DNA of 64,000 bases from Juglans regia (taxonomy: Eukaryota; Streptophyta; Magnoliopsida; Fagales; Juglandaceae): positions 17,284,623 to 17,348,622 of the forward strand of contig NC_049909.1 of assembly GCF_001411555.2 (NCBI RefSeq). The letters run 5' to 3'. A program made the position numbers and the translations under genes. Numbering within the stretch: the stretch's first letter is position 1; each line of letters begins with the position of its first letter. This document shows positions 47,689 through 59,674 of the stretch, piece by piece. The notes under the pieces were generated by a model. That model was given only the letters and a program-made list of their open reading frames with translations. It made no database searches and was not told the DNA's origin.

Positions 47689-48400
47689 CTACACTCCAGC
47701 AGCCAGAGCAAAAGTTTTTTAAGCAATCCCCTCGCACAGAAAATGAAATGAGCAAACTAGGAATTATGATTGACTAAAAAAATCAAAAGAAACTAAATTC
47801 ATATGGCTCTCTCGAAATTCAATAGAAAAAAAAAATAAGAATGGATAATCCAAATTGGTTCGAAAAGAAAACCCCACTTCAGATTCTATCAGATTTCTCC
47901 TATGGAAATAAAAACCCTAATGTCATAAATCTATCTAACAGGTAAAAGAAAGCAAATCACATCATAAAAGAAAATCCGATTGCAGATTCAATCCAATGAA
48001 GCGAAAAAGGAATTTCATATAAAACCAACAGATCAAAAACTGAAGAAACAGAGATGAATTGAGAACTAAAAAAAGGATTTTGAAGTACCTCTGGCTTTTG
48101 CAGGGAACAACAACTCCGGAGGCCTCTCTTGTTGTTATTGAGAGTTATAGAAAATAACGCCTCCCAAGCTCAACAACAATGATGATAGAAACACTTGAGA
48201 CAACTATTGCGCCTCTCCGTCTGGGTGAGTCATCGCTAGCTCTTCGAACCCAAATACCGCAATCTCTCTACAGGGTTTTCTCTCTCTCTACAATGTCTGG
48301 GTGATTCTGAGTTGCTCCGTTTCTTTCTCTCTACAGACAGAGTTTCGTAATTATGGAGGAACGTTGTAAAATAAACAATACAAAATGATATCCTTCTTTA
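46071..48400. other. End of the array and A-rich flank, no gene supported
   Basis: 46071-46640 holds decayed array blocks (a module copy near 46214-46335 with an internal disruption). A TA tract lies at about 46099-46122. 46640-47400 is A-rich with only short frames. 47490-47760 contains a CT microsatellite (about 47659-47685). On the minus strand 48110-48310 looks like a leader exon ending GCCAGAG before GTACTTC, but the only short frame stops after a few codons. Confidence 0.4.
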
Positions 48401-49321
48401 CGAATATTCTAGCCAATTAATATATTTCTCCAACGGGCTTCTTAGTTTCAAAATTCCGCTCAGTTAGTGCCTAAAAAAAAAGTAGTAGTTTTGAAGTGAA
48501 AATATGAAATACAACGGCTAAAATATGAAATACAACGGTTACTAATTTTATGTTATGGGAATTTCTAGCCTTTGCTTGTTAGTCATTTTTTATGTTATGA
48601 AGAATATGATTAATTTTTTTTTCAAAGAAAAAATTTGTTTGTGTGGTTGCGGGATATGCTAGCCGCTCAAACTAGTACAACTCGGTTTCTGATTTTCATT
48701 TTTTTCACACACACGTATATATAATTTTTAATAATGAATTTCGCCATGGCTGTTACCTTCAAAGCAAACACAGAGCTATACTCACAAGATATGGACCCTT
48801 ATAGCTAACAAAGGTAAATTAAATTCCATTTGAATTAAGAGATGACATGAATATAAATAGTTTATGAATAATAATGAGATTTGAGAATTGAGATGGTTTT
48901 TAAAAATTTTATATTTTGAATTAGAAGTGAGATGAGATAGTTTTAAGTTATTGGAGAGGAGATAGATGTGGGTTTTACAAATGATTATATAGTATTTGTA
49001 ATGATTTTATTTTATTTATAAATATATTTAAAAATAAGTAATAATAATTTTTTTAATTACATACCCGATTTTTATAATAAAATTCATAATAATATTATAA
49101 AATGATAATATTTTTATAAAATTAAATTCTATAAAAAATATCAAATAAAATATATTTTATTTTTAACATTCTTAAATAATTATGAAATATTTATAATTAT
49201 TTCAAAATGTCTTGTTTCTCCCGTTGCCATTACATCTGCAAAAGCAAGAAAGTACAGTCTGCAAAAAAAGTGAAAACAATAGAAATTATTTCAAAGTTTG
49301 GATAAAAGAGTGTTTGGATTA
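48401..49321. other. AT-rich intergenic DNA
   Basis: Nothing gene-like. 48830-48980 has GAGATGAGAT words of the Stowaway-like family without clear ends. Confidence 0.4.
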
Positions 49322-49889
49322 GAGCACTCTCATTGGAATAGCTAAATTAAAGTACATTTTTTATGAATGTAAGATGAATTTAACTTTTAACTATTCCATT
49401 TATATAAATCTCTACATTGGAATAGCCATTTTTTCATTATATGACAATAAAATAATATAAGATGAATTTAATTTTGACTATTCACATCAAATCTTCAAAT
49501 TGAATTATCTATTTATTCATTATATAGTAATGAGTAATTAATAATTTTAAAAATTTTTTAATTTTTTTAATTATGAATTTATTTTATTTTTTCATATTTT
49601 ACTATTTATAATATTATATATTAATTTGTAATTGTATTCTAATTATATTTTTTCAATTGTCATTTAAAATGGAGAGAGAAATAATTAATATTAAAAGGAA
49701 AGAGAAAAAAATAATATAAAAAGGATTTGATGAATGAATAGTGTCTTTCAAATTTAGAAATTAGTTTGGATATTACTGTAGCTATATTCCAAATATTTGG
49801 AATATAGCTAATTCAATGTAAGTAATTTATCCACATAATAGCTAAATTCTCATTAGATTTAACTTTTAACTAATCCAATGAGAATGCTC
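49322..49889. mobile_element. Harbinger/Tourist-like MITE
   Basis: 568 bp; TIRs GAGCACTCTCATTGGAATAG and CTAATCCAATGAGAATGCTC (18 of 20 complementary), with TTA at both flanks (49319-49321, 49890-49892). AT-rich interior, no transposase. Confidence 0.85.
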
Positions 49890-50694
49890 TTAGAGAGTGT
49901 TTTACCGTATGAAATGAGTTAACTTGAAATCAAACCAGGGCTAACTGAGATTATGGGATTTTCTGAGCAAAGATAACAATTGATCTGCAAATGCAAAAGT
50001 TGACCTAAATGCAACACTTTATATGCTTTATTTTTCAATTGATTAGTGTTTTCTAATTTGTGAGTATCTCATATTTTTTTAAAAAAAGAAGACGGTATTT
50101 TAATTTTATTAATAACTTTCACTTTTAATAGAATAAAATTGTGATTACAACTAAACACCTGAGGGAATACCTCACATATTTACAAAACCCTTTTATCTCT
50201 TCCACTACGACCGATAAAAATTTTGAATTTGGTCCAACTATGTAACCTAATATGGTCTCGCTTATGCTCAGGGGGGAAGCTTTGTTCGCCTGTGATGTGG
50301 ACGGCAAGAAAGGTCTTGTCATCTCTATTTGTTCTTTTGAAGTGGCAAGCCTAGTGCCTGCCACGCTGGTTTTAGCCGGCTAGTTAGTTATATCAAAAGG
50401 GACTAGCGAGAGAGTTCCCGCCAACTCCATTCGTACAATTTGGTGTGTTCAAGCGGGCTCATGGCCGCCAAACGATTATGGTTGTGCCCACGGGCAGGGG
50501 ACTCTATGTCGTGCCCACATCAAAGTGCACTAATTACTTTCTTTTTTCTTTTTCTTTTTTGTTTTAGACGGTCTTGTCGTTCAGACTGCTCACACGGGTA
50601 CGAGTCCGAGTACCCGGCTATACCTAGACTTGAGCATGTGATGCTGCACGGATACCCACTTGGATTAACCCAAGCCAGTATCCAGAAGAATCTA

Positions 50695-50875
50695 AAGTTG
50701 TGTTTGAATATTAAAATGAATTGAGTTGAGATGATAAAATATTATTAAAATATTACTTTTTAATATTATTATTATTTTAAAATTTAAAAAATTTAAATTA
50801 TTTATTATATTTTGTATTGAAATTTGAAAAAATTATAATGATGAGTTGAGATGAGTTTGGCAACTAAACTCTCCC
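50695..50875. mobile_element. Stowaway-like MITE, 'GATGAG' family
   Basis: About 181 bp between TA dinucleotides, with the family core (TATTATTATTTTAAAATTT) and GATGAGTTGAGATGAG near the right end. The terminal repeats are weak. Confidence 0.5.
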
Positions 50876-51469
50876 TAAGTTTTTGAAACCTAGAACCCAA
50901 GTACTCAAGTTGGATCCGGAAATCTAAATACCCGTATTGTACACGGGTTGGGCATAAGTTATTTTTCTTTAAAAAAAATGGGTGGCAGGTACAAGTTTTA
51001 AACCCAATATCCATCTCATATACCAGCACGCATCCCTAGATATGGACGAGTGGATAATTCGGTTATTAGCCTGAGTAACTGCCTCTAAAACCGGATTATC
51101 TCGATTCTAGAGTAGATCGGAAAAAAAATTAGCCAATGAACAGTACTAATTGTCATGCAAATTAATCTTCAATTCTTCATGAGTTGTAACTCCAATATTT
51201 GAGTCATCTTGATGGATTCTAATCAATTAGCATTTTTATCAAAAACTCTAGCATAAAGTGAGAGATATAAATATACAAATATATGTCTTTATCATATTTA
51301 TTCATAATCATTGGAGCGAATTTTTTAAATGTTGTAACTTGTAAGATTTACTTTATATATGAATCTCTCTTCCACACAAAATTCTATAGAGAATAGAATT
51401 TTCATTAGCATACAGCCAGGTGGAAGATGAATGTTTGTGGGCGGTGGTGTTGAGCCATAATTTTTAATT

Positions 51470-51640
51470 GAGTAATTTTACGTATAATTGTGAAGTAGGT
51501 AAATGTTGTGTAATTATTTTGAAAAAGAGTAAGATTCATTATTAAAAAATTAATTCTTTTATGTGAATCGTATATTTTATTCACTTTTTTTAAAGTGATT
51601 ATATGACAGTTGTATAATTTAAAATTGTAAATATCTTTTC
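51470..51640. mobile_element. Foldback MITE-like repeat (copy 2 of 2)
   Basis: Diverged copy of 19885-20062: GAGTAATTTTACGTATAA at one end, AAATATCTTTTCTC at the other, with the same GAAAAAGAGT and AAAAAATTAATT centre. Confidence 0.6.
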
Positions 51641-52204
51641 TCTTTTTAATTATTAAGAAGCTTGGGGATTAAAGTTGTGGAAATAAAATAAAAATAAATA
51701 AATACTAAAATCCAATCCGAGAATCGATACCGACCGACAGTAATTGGTTTGAATCAAATTTGTTTTATTAACAAGAAAGTGTATAAGGAGGCAATTAGAG
51801 ATGGCTTTTTATATTAAGCATGACTATACTAACATCGTACTCGTTGAGTCAAATAAAAGATACCTAGGTGAAAGAAGCTAAACACACCCCCTAAATCCTA
51901 TTTTAAACCATAACGTCGCATTCATTTTATTTATAAGGAATTGTAAATTTTATTTGATGGTCGGATTCTAGTTACCAACGCTATGAATTTGCCCATAAAA
52001 AGCTGTAGTACTAACTAATTTGTTTAGTGATCAATTCTAAGTTTAAGCAAATGTGGGTTCAATAGACAAACTGATAGGCCAAAATATTTTCTTACCCACA
52101 AGCAATCAATTCCCAAAATAAAGAAAGATGGTGTTTCACACGGCCCACATAGACCCGTGTACTATTCATGCGAGATGGATATGTGTGAATCTCATGAAAC
52201 TCTC

Positions 52205-53290
52205 TAATGGCTCTTTTGGATATTTAAAATATCTTAAAATTTTATAAATAGTAACGAAATAGTTTGAATTAAAATATTTTATTGAGATATGAGAAATAAG
52301 ATAGAAAGTCTTGAATAAAAATATTATAAAGTTAGAAAATTTTTTAAATATAACATTTTAATATTATTTTTATTTTAAAAAACATCTCCCTCTCCCTCTC
52401 CCTCTACCGCAACCTCCGCACGCTGCTACATGGAATTTGTTTTTATTTTTTTGAAACAAAAAGTGATTTTTAATTTTTATACTTCCCCATCGTCTCCCCA
52501 CTTCCCCCACCATTGTACAAGAAATCTTGAGGAAAATTCAAACTAATGAATTATGGCTGCTCTCTACATTATCCAATGAACTGCTAAAATCTTGATTTTT
52601 ATCCTTTAACTTATCTTCATCTTCATGGTTATCCATCAATGGTGACGGTAGCTCAAGTCACCTCTTTGACTCTCTGGGCTTGGTGATCCCAATCGATTCA
52701 AACCAAAAATAATAGCATGGTCACAAAGCATGAGCCTTGCGCAGCTAAAAGGCCAAGCCAAAGTCCTCTGAAATCATACCCAAATCAACCACACTACAAT
52801 CGGCATTCCAACAAGATAGAAGCAGCTAAGGTTGATATTGGCTCCCAGTTTAGGCCGAGTTGTTCCTCTCAGAAGGATAATAGTGGCAGGGGTGAAGGAA
52901 CGGGCTTGTTTTCGATATGACAGAAAAAGGAAGAAGAGTGGGGAGAAGTGGGAGAAGAGTAAGGAGAAGTGAAAGAAGTATAAGCATGGAGAAAAAATCA
53001 ACGAACCGTGACGTGGGAAAGGAACTAGGTTCAATGTGCAGTGTGGGACCGAGAATCGGAGGTCGAGTAAAGTTTTTCTTTTAAAAAAGATGTATTGTTT
53101 TGTATGTTTTGTTTAGAAATTAAGAAAAATTGTATTCAATTTTGTATTTGGAATTTGGATAATTATTAGGTAATGATTAAATAAAAATGTTGAATAATTG
53201 AAATTGAAAAGTATTTTGTGTTTGAATGATATTTAAAAATGAAATTATAGAAAATTTTGAGAATATCTCATGTTGCCAAACAAGGCTAAC
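52205..53290. repeat. AT-rich repeat split by a ~0.7-kb insertion
   Basis: 52205-52380 and about 53085-53290 match, in the same order, the two halves 56470-56636 and 57460-57660 (AATAGTTTGAATT.AAATATTTTATT, then AATTGAAAAG.ATTTTGT and TCTCAT near the end). The 52381-53085 segment is therefore an insertion; it begins with a CTCCCT tract and has no recognised product. Confidence 0.55.
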
Positions 53291-53687
53291 TCTAAAGATT
53301 TCATAAACCAAAAAACCATAAACAAAAGCAAGTGGCTTAACTTATTAAATTTATAGAATATGATTCGTTCAATTTAATTGTGTGCGCTTAGAAAGCCATG
53401 GATTTAGCACATAGAAATGGACTTTTCGAACCAATATCATAAAGGGTACCATTTATCTTGAAATTTATTATCCCTAATAGTTACAAAATTGAGATGACAT
53501 TCTACGTGACTTTGTAAATGTAACTGGGGACGGACGACAAATTCAAAACGAAGAACCTAAACAACCAACAATATATTCAACCCAATTGTATGAAAATGCT
53601 CGCTTCGATTTGGTCGAGAAGAGGAATATCCAATGAAGCTTGTGCTTTGATGATCCCCATAATCTTAAGGTAGGAGTACTGCATGCA

Positions 53688-55881
53688 TCAGTCCACCTGG
53701 GATCCACATGACTCAAAATCCACCATCAACTGGTTCAACTTCTTGTTGCTTATCCTCTGTTGGATGATCCTCATTACTTGTTCATGGCTGTTAAAAAACA
53801 ACAAACCATGTTGGCATGGTAGAGGACGACATGTTAAAAGGAACCTAATTTGAGCATTTTTAATGATTCTTCGTTTTATTTTTTAAAATACATTATCAAA
53901 ACTTACTTTTTTATTTTACATATTGATTTTTACAATATATAATACATTAATTTATCTATTTTTTTTATATTATTGAAATATTATACTTTTTAATATATTT
54001 TATTCATTTCAATAAAGTGAAAAGTAGAAAGTAGATAAAAAAATAAATAAAGAGTAAAAAGTAAATAGAGAAATGAATTAAATATTTATACAAATATGAA
54101 TAGTATTCTATAGATGTAGAGATGATACTATAGCAAACTAGATATTAGTTATAAAATACATAATCCATTAGATGAGCTATATTAAGCTTTTTCCTTCAAA
54201 TTTTACAGAAATATGAGTTTTACATAGCGGATTGGAAATGCTCTAATTAGAATGTGTAAGGCTGCAAGTCTTTGAAAAATGTAGGTTCATTTGAAAAATT
54301 TATTATTATTTTTTTTTTAACAATATCACTTTTTTAAATGGACTGTATAAATAATATTACACACTTTAAACTTATATCTAACATGATTCATGAATCCACG
54401 TAAATTACATGACATACCTTTGAGGTAGCGCAGGAGGAGCAGAAGGATATGCCAACATATGGGCGAGCTTAAGGGCATCTTCATGCCTGTTAATGACATG
54501 GTTGAAGCATAAATAACGACCGTGGGACGAGATGTTTTCGAAGACACAAATGTGGGCATCCACCAAAAAATCAAGATCAACGGTCACAAACACCCCGTCT
54601 TCGTACATCTCAGCCGTACCTTTCAAATACGGGTGAGTAATGGACAAATCAGGACCGCCCATCAACAACCCAGTATTGAGGGATACCATATTCACTCCTC
54701 TGTCCATTGCCAAGGCCCACGCTGTCTTCTCCGCCACCGTTTTTGACAGTCCGTGCCACAACTGTTCATGGTTTTTTTTTTTTTTTTAAATTTTAATAAT
54801 CAATAATTAATTTGATATTTCGAGAAGCAATTTATATCTATTAATTGTCTACAAGATTTTTTATTATTTTGAGAAAATAAATCCATCTAGCTATTTGAAA
54901 CTTGTTAAAAGTTGAGAATAATAAAAAAATTTCTAAATAAATCGAATTTGACATACCTTGAATTTACGACACAAATTGACGTCACTCCAGTGTCTCTCTT
55001 CTAGATCAGATGCCATGGATTTACGATCGTCTCTCCAAACGACGGCGGTCGCGGAGGATGTGAAAACCACTTTCTCAATCGATTCCGTTTGTGCACAAGC
55101 TTCTAGCACATTGTGTGCTGCCCTTACCTCCACTTCCACCATATATTCCTGCACCCCCCAACAAAATAATGGATTTTAGATGCAAGACTTTTTTTCTCAA
55201 GAATTTAATATATGGTATGAAATCAAATCAATTTATAAATTTATTTTTATTGATTACAAAATTTCTATAAAAATACAAAAAGAGTTTGGTGGACTTGGCC
55301 AAGTCAGGTTACCTGGTGCTCGGTCTTGGGTTTTACGTACATGTTATGCTACTAGATGGGCCGGTGGGATAAAATTTATTGTAACATGGAGTACGAGCTA
55401 GGTGGCTAGTATTCGATCGAAGAACGAAAGGAGCTAGCAAATTGAAGAAGAGAATAATTGAGAACTTAATAAATAATTACATCATACGCAGGTTGGTCTT
55501 GTGGTGGCTCAAACGCGTAGAACAAGCCAGAGCAGCCTTTCAAAGCATCGATTATGCTCTGATAGTCGAAAGGATCTGAACGGAAAATCTTCAGCTTCGT
55601 GTTATCACAACAAAGCCTATTCAACTGCGATTCATCTGATGAAGAATTAAACACGAACCCAGGCGGCCAGTATAAGAGAAAAGAATTAAATATATATCAG
55701 AAGACTAATTAGCAAAAGATATGGGGTTTGAGATAGCAAATTAACCATGGTGTTGAACCGTAGCGTGGATAGTATAGCCTCTCTGGAGAAGGCGCTGGAC
55801 CAGGGTAGAGCCCAGCCGCCCTGAGGCGTTCATAACGCAAACTGTACTGTTTGACGTCTGCTGAAAAGAAGCTGGCGCCAT
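53688..55881 (-). CDS. Cinnamoyl-CoA reductase-like protein, SNL6 type
   Basis: Five exons, all phase-consistent: 55746-55881, 55481-55635, 54957-55148, 54418-54761, 53688-53787; 308 residues. It is an extended short-chain dehydrogenase/reductase (NAD(P)-binding Rossmann fold). Exon 1 gives VCVMNASGRLGSTLVQRLLQ with HATVQ, the beta-alpha-beta nucleotide site, but the usual TGxxGxxG reads MNASGRLG. Next come DALKGCSGLFYAFEPP, EYMVEVEVRAAHNVLEACAQ, the catalytic-Ser region VVFTSSATAVVW and WHGLSKTVAEKTAW. In the last, the classical YxxxK tyrosine is His while Lys is kept. The end is RISNKKLNQLMVDF. True lignin CCRs carry KNWYCYGK, absent here; SNL6 relatives (linked to defence in rice) share the deviation as I recall. 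Enzymatic substrate is unknown. No frame break is seen. Confidence 0.88.
53851..54243. mobile_element. MITE in the last intron of the SNL6-like gene
   Basis: Ends TGAGCATTTTTAATGATTC and GCGGATTGGAAATGCTC, partly complementary (GAGCATTT..AAT), with TAATT directly outside both ends (53846-53850, 54244-54248). AT-rich, no coding capacity. The ends resemble the Harbinger-like element at 49322, but the 5-bp flank leaves the superfamily open. Confidence 0.5.
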
Positions 55882-55933
55882 TTGTGGCGTGAGATCAGAC
55901 AGTACAGATAGAGAGAAAACAAAACGTATGGGG

Positions 55934-55941
55934 CTTTTATA
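55934..55941 (-). promoter_or_regulatory. TATA box of the SNL6-like gene
   Basis: The minus strand reads TATAAAAG, 53 nt upstream of the ATG at 55881, so the 5' UTR should be only about 20-25 nt. CT-rich sequence follows the expected start. Confidence 0.6.
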
Positions 55942-56636
55942 AGAGCAAAGTCACAAGAAAACTGAGCACATATGTATATAATTGTTGTTGGACTCGTGGA
56001 TGGGCAGAGACCGGCAGAGATGTGGGGGGGAAAGATCAGTGGCTGGCATTCAAAGAGCGTGGTGAGTAGATGGGTTGGCAAATGGCAAGTGTACATATGT
56101 GATCTTTATTATTATTAGTAGAAGGAAGAAGAAGAAGAAGAGGGCTGATTGAGAGAGAGAGAGAGAGTAGGTGCATGAACATGAAATGTTGTTCGGTGGG
56201 AACGTGTGTTTCCTGATGACCAGCTACTCAGCCACACATTAGCACACCTACTTAATTACCACCACTAGAAGAACGTCAGATTTTTCTGTGCAAGGTTGAT
56301 GAACAAAAGCTCGTGTACCGCGACGCCTACAATCAAATAATTTTTTTTTTTTAGAGCCTACAATAAAATAATTACGTGATCATTCAAATTTTATGTTCAT
56401 TCCTAGTTCTTGATAACCTGAATGCATGTTGTATGTCGTCGAAGATTGAGGAGCTAGCTTTATTATTAGTTATTGTCTATTTTACTATTAATAGTAATGA
56501 AATAGACAATAAATAATAATAAAATAGTTTGAATTATGATATTTTATTAAATTTTGAAAAAGAAGATAGAAAAAGTTAAATAAAAATATTATAAAGTTAA
56601 AAAATTATTTAAATATTATTTTTTTAATATTATTTT
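55942..56636. other. Upstream region of the SNL6-like gene
   Basis: Promoter-side DNA with GAAGAA and GA-repeat stretches (56120-56168), then the left half (56470-56636) of an AT-rich repeat. No gene is seen. Confidence 0.4.
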
Positions 56637-57459
56637 TAGAGCTGTAATCAAGCTAAGCCGAGCAGAGCAAAGACAACCTTTGGCTTGCCAAACTCGGTTC
56701 GAATCAAAATACTCTAAATCGAACTCAAAATTTTTATTTATTTTTTGTTTGAGTTCGACTCGGTAAGTTAAATTTTCAACTTAAGCTCATCTTGAATTGT
56801 TTATTTTTTTAATAAACTTTAATAATTAATAAATTAGATAGATAAAAAAATATAATATTGAATTTGTACAACTAACAAATATAACATTTATTGAATTATA
56901 AGATTTAAAAAATTTTATAAATAATTAATATATAACTAGTTTATATTTATCCATAATAATAATATATTATAAAACTACAGAAATTATTAATACATACACA
57001 TAATATGATAGAATATATCTATTTCATATATGATTCCTATTTACTAGTATATAAAATTATTAAATCTTATCGATTAATTATTGTACAAATTATAAAATAT
57101 AGCTATGAAGTATATCAATATATCTACATAAGTAATTAGGGTACATATTATATATTTAATTATAAAAGTGATATGCTTATATTATTAGGTAATACATATA
57201 TATGTATATATACATATGTGTATGTATATATTTATCAATATATTAATGAACTTTAATTGAGTTGAGTTAATAAGTCAACTCGAGCATAAACGAGCGGATC
57301 TTAACAAACTTTAGTCGAGTCGAGTCGAGTTTTGTCGGGTATGTGTCATTTACTAATTGAGCGAGTATATGCTTTCACCGATGAGTTTTTTCACGAGTCG
57401 AGTTCAATTCGAGTTTAACCGAGCGGACTATCGAATAGACTGGTTCATTTACAGCCCTA
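56637..57459. mobile_element. Non-autonomous hAT element with CGAGT subterminal repeats
   Basis: 823 bp; TIRs TAGAGCTGTAA and TTTACAGCCCTA. Perfect 8-bp duplication ATTATTTT (56629-56636, 57460-57467). Subterminal GTCGAGTCGAGTCGAG and related GAGCC/CTCGG words; AT-rich centre. It splits an older AT-rich repeat. Confidence 0.9.
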
Positions 57460-57467
57460 ATTATTTT

Positions 57468-59570
57468 TGTTTTGAAGTTTAAAGATTCTGTATTGATTTC
57501 TATGTTTTGTTTTTGTGTAAAAATTGTAATAAGTAGATGAAAAGTTAAAGATGTAAAATTGAAAAGTGTTTTGTATATGTTTGAGTGATGTTTGGGAAAG
57601 AAATTGTGAGAACTTAATTTTAAAAAAATCTCATCTCATCTCATTAACCAAACTTATCCTAATCAAACACTGATTCATCATTATCTATAGTTCTCATAAT
57701 ATTTCAAGTTGATTTCTAAAGTTATAATTTTTTTTTTAGTAAAGGTTAGAGATGTAAGGACGATCCTCGTATTTTCCTCATGAGAGATGGAAGAGAAGGA
57801 CAAGTCATGTGACCAAAGAAACAATATTTAAAAAGACGATTAATGACATTTTCTTTCTCTTACGTTATATTGACAAAATACATGCTTATAATATTTTGAT
57901 AGCCACAAAAATATATCCGAAATTGTCGCGCAGTTGTCTAGGCATAAGGGGCATGCAATATGCATGTTCATTTGTTCATACCACCGGTCCACCAGGCGCC
58001 AGTCCCGTGATATTGGCCCAGGCTAGCTGTACGTAATATCGGTATGCTACTCGATCGGACCATTTATTTTGAGATCCCATCAGAAATTAATCTTCTTTCA
58101 TATTTAGTTTGTAAAATGTGTACTTTAAAATTTAAAAAAATATATATATTTCTTTGACATTTTAATTATTGATACACTGAAAGTTATTAAATTTGAATTT
58201 CAAAATTTAAATTTTAAAGGAAATTAGCAAAATGAATATTATAAATAAAATTATAAGTAAAAGTGTAAGTACATGAAGCATTTCTCCATTTAGTTTTGGA
58301 TAATTATAGTCATGTTGTTATATATTGAGCTTATAAAATAAGAAAATCTTCGGTGTCGCTTTTTTTTACATGAAAATTATTATAGCCACAAAAAAGATTT
58401 CACAAAATTAAATTCACAAATTGATATGGTTTCATATGATAATTAGATCTATTTTATTATAAAAATAATTTTATAGTCTAACGTATTACATTAAGCCATA
58501 ACAGTTTATGAGTTTACCTTTATGAATCTCTTTAAATTATAACTAAAACATTTTACTTTTTTTTATATATCCTTAATTTTTTTATGTTTGCAATATTCCC
58601 TAATTTCAAAAGTCACTAATTTAAAAGAATGTTATCACCAAATTGTGTCATGTTCATATTATTTTCCAGAAAACTTGGTCTCCATCTCTGATTAGGGTTG
58701 ACCAAGTCATATTTAAGGATGATCTATTAGTTGGTTTGCTTTCCAAATTAAAATTTAAAATTTTGAAAATCTCTCGTCTCATCATTATAATTTTTTTAAA
58801 TTTTTACATAAAATAAAATAAATAATTCAAATTTTTTAAATTTTAAAATAAAAATAATATTAAAAAATATATTCTAATAATATTTTATTTAATTTTTTAA
58901 TTTTAATCTCATCTTATCTCATTTATAAAAACAAACCATGCAAGTCTCATCGTAAGTTTCAGCTATCCATCTTCGGCCCTCACAAAATAGTTGGTCGGTT
59001 TCATTACTGTTGGCGGTATTTTAATAATTAAAGTTTATAATCCACTGAGTTAGGTGATTTAGGTAGGTCTTGAATATCCATACAACTTTATTTGAAGGAT
59101 ATAAACTTCGATCTAATGTCTTTTTAAATCTTTTTTATCGGTTGCCATTAATTGAGATTTGCATAGTCATTTATGTACAAATTATTGATATGCCTATACG
59201 TCACTGCCACGCTAGTCCTCGAGTTGGAGATGCCGCAACCATACCTTAGGGTTGGGATGCCGGCCTGATCATCCTCTTCCGGAGAGGGTTAGGCGGCCTA
59301 ACTTAGGCCCTCCAAGGTGGATCGGCTCACCACCCTTTAAAGAAAGGCAGATTCCTTGTCCATTGATCGAGAATTCTAAGAAAATGATTGGATAAGATTA
59401 TTCTACCCAACTTTAAAAAAGATTAATAAAATTATATCAATTTATAAGATAATATAATAAAATCCTATGGAATTATAATCCTATTACAAAGCAGTCAAAG
59501 AGAACATAGTGAGAGATGAGAGAGAGATGGGATGATTGGAGAGATGGGATGATTGGTAGAGTGTATTAAC
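57468..59570. other. Intergenic, repeat-rich, no gene
   Basis: 57468-57660 is the right half of the split AT-rich repeat. 58740-58945 is a GATGAG-family copy in reverse orientation (CTCATCTTATCTC). 59205-59350 is an isolated G/C-richer patch with no frame. 59572-59590 contains the complement of a tRNA-Met-type primer site (GCTCTGATACCA), a hint of a minus-strand LTR remnant. Confidence 0.4.
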
Positions 59571-59674
59571 ATAAGCTCTGATACCATATTAACATAAGCT
59601 CGATAATGCATCACAATGGACAAAATAAAAAGTTGAAGCAATACACCTCAGTCGACTCATCAGAATCTTCAGGA

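Larger units (their letters stand above)
49893..52204. other. Intergenic DNA with small repeats
   Basis: 50110-50460 may be an old retro-insertion on the minus strand (A-rich tail at its low end, unrecognised 79-codon frame). 50695-50875 is a GATGAG-family MITE flanked by TA. 51470-51640 is the second copy of the foldback repeat at 19885. No gene is seen. Confidence 0.45.

Noticed and set aside
47396..47755. 119-codon minus-strand frame
   Set aside because: It includes a CT microsatellite translated as Arg-Glu repeats and a polypyrimidine stretch; no domain.
50125..50364. 79-codon minus-strand frame starting MAGTRLATSKEQIE
   Set aside because: The length is near chance, no family was recognised, and an A-rich tail next to it suggests non-coding retro-sequence.
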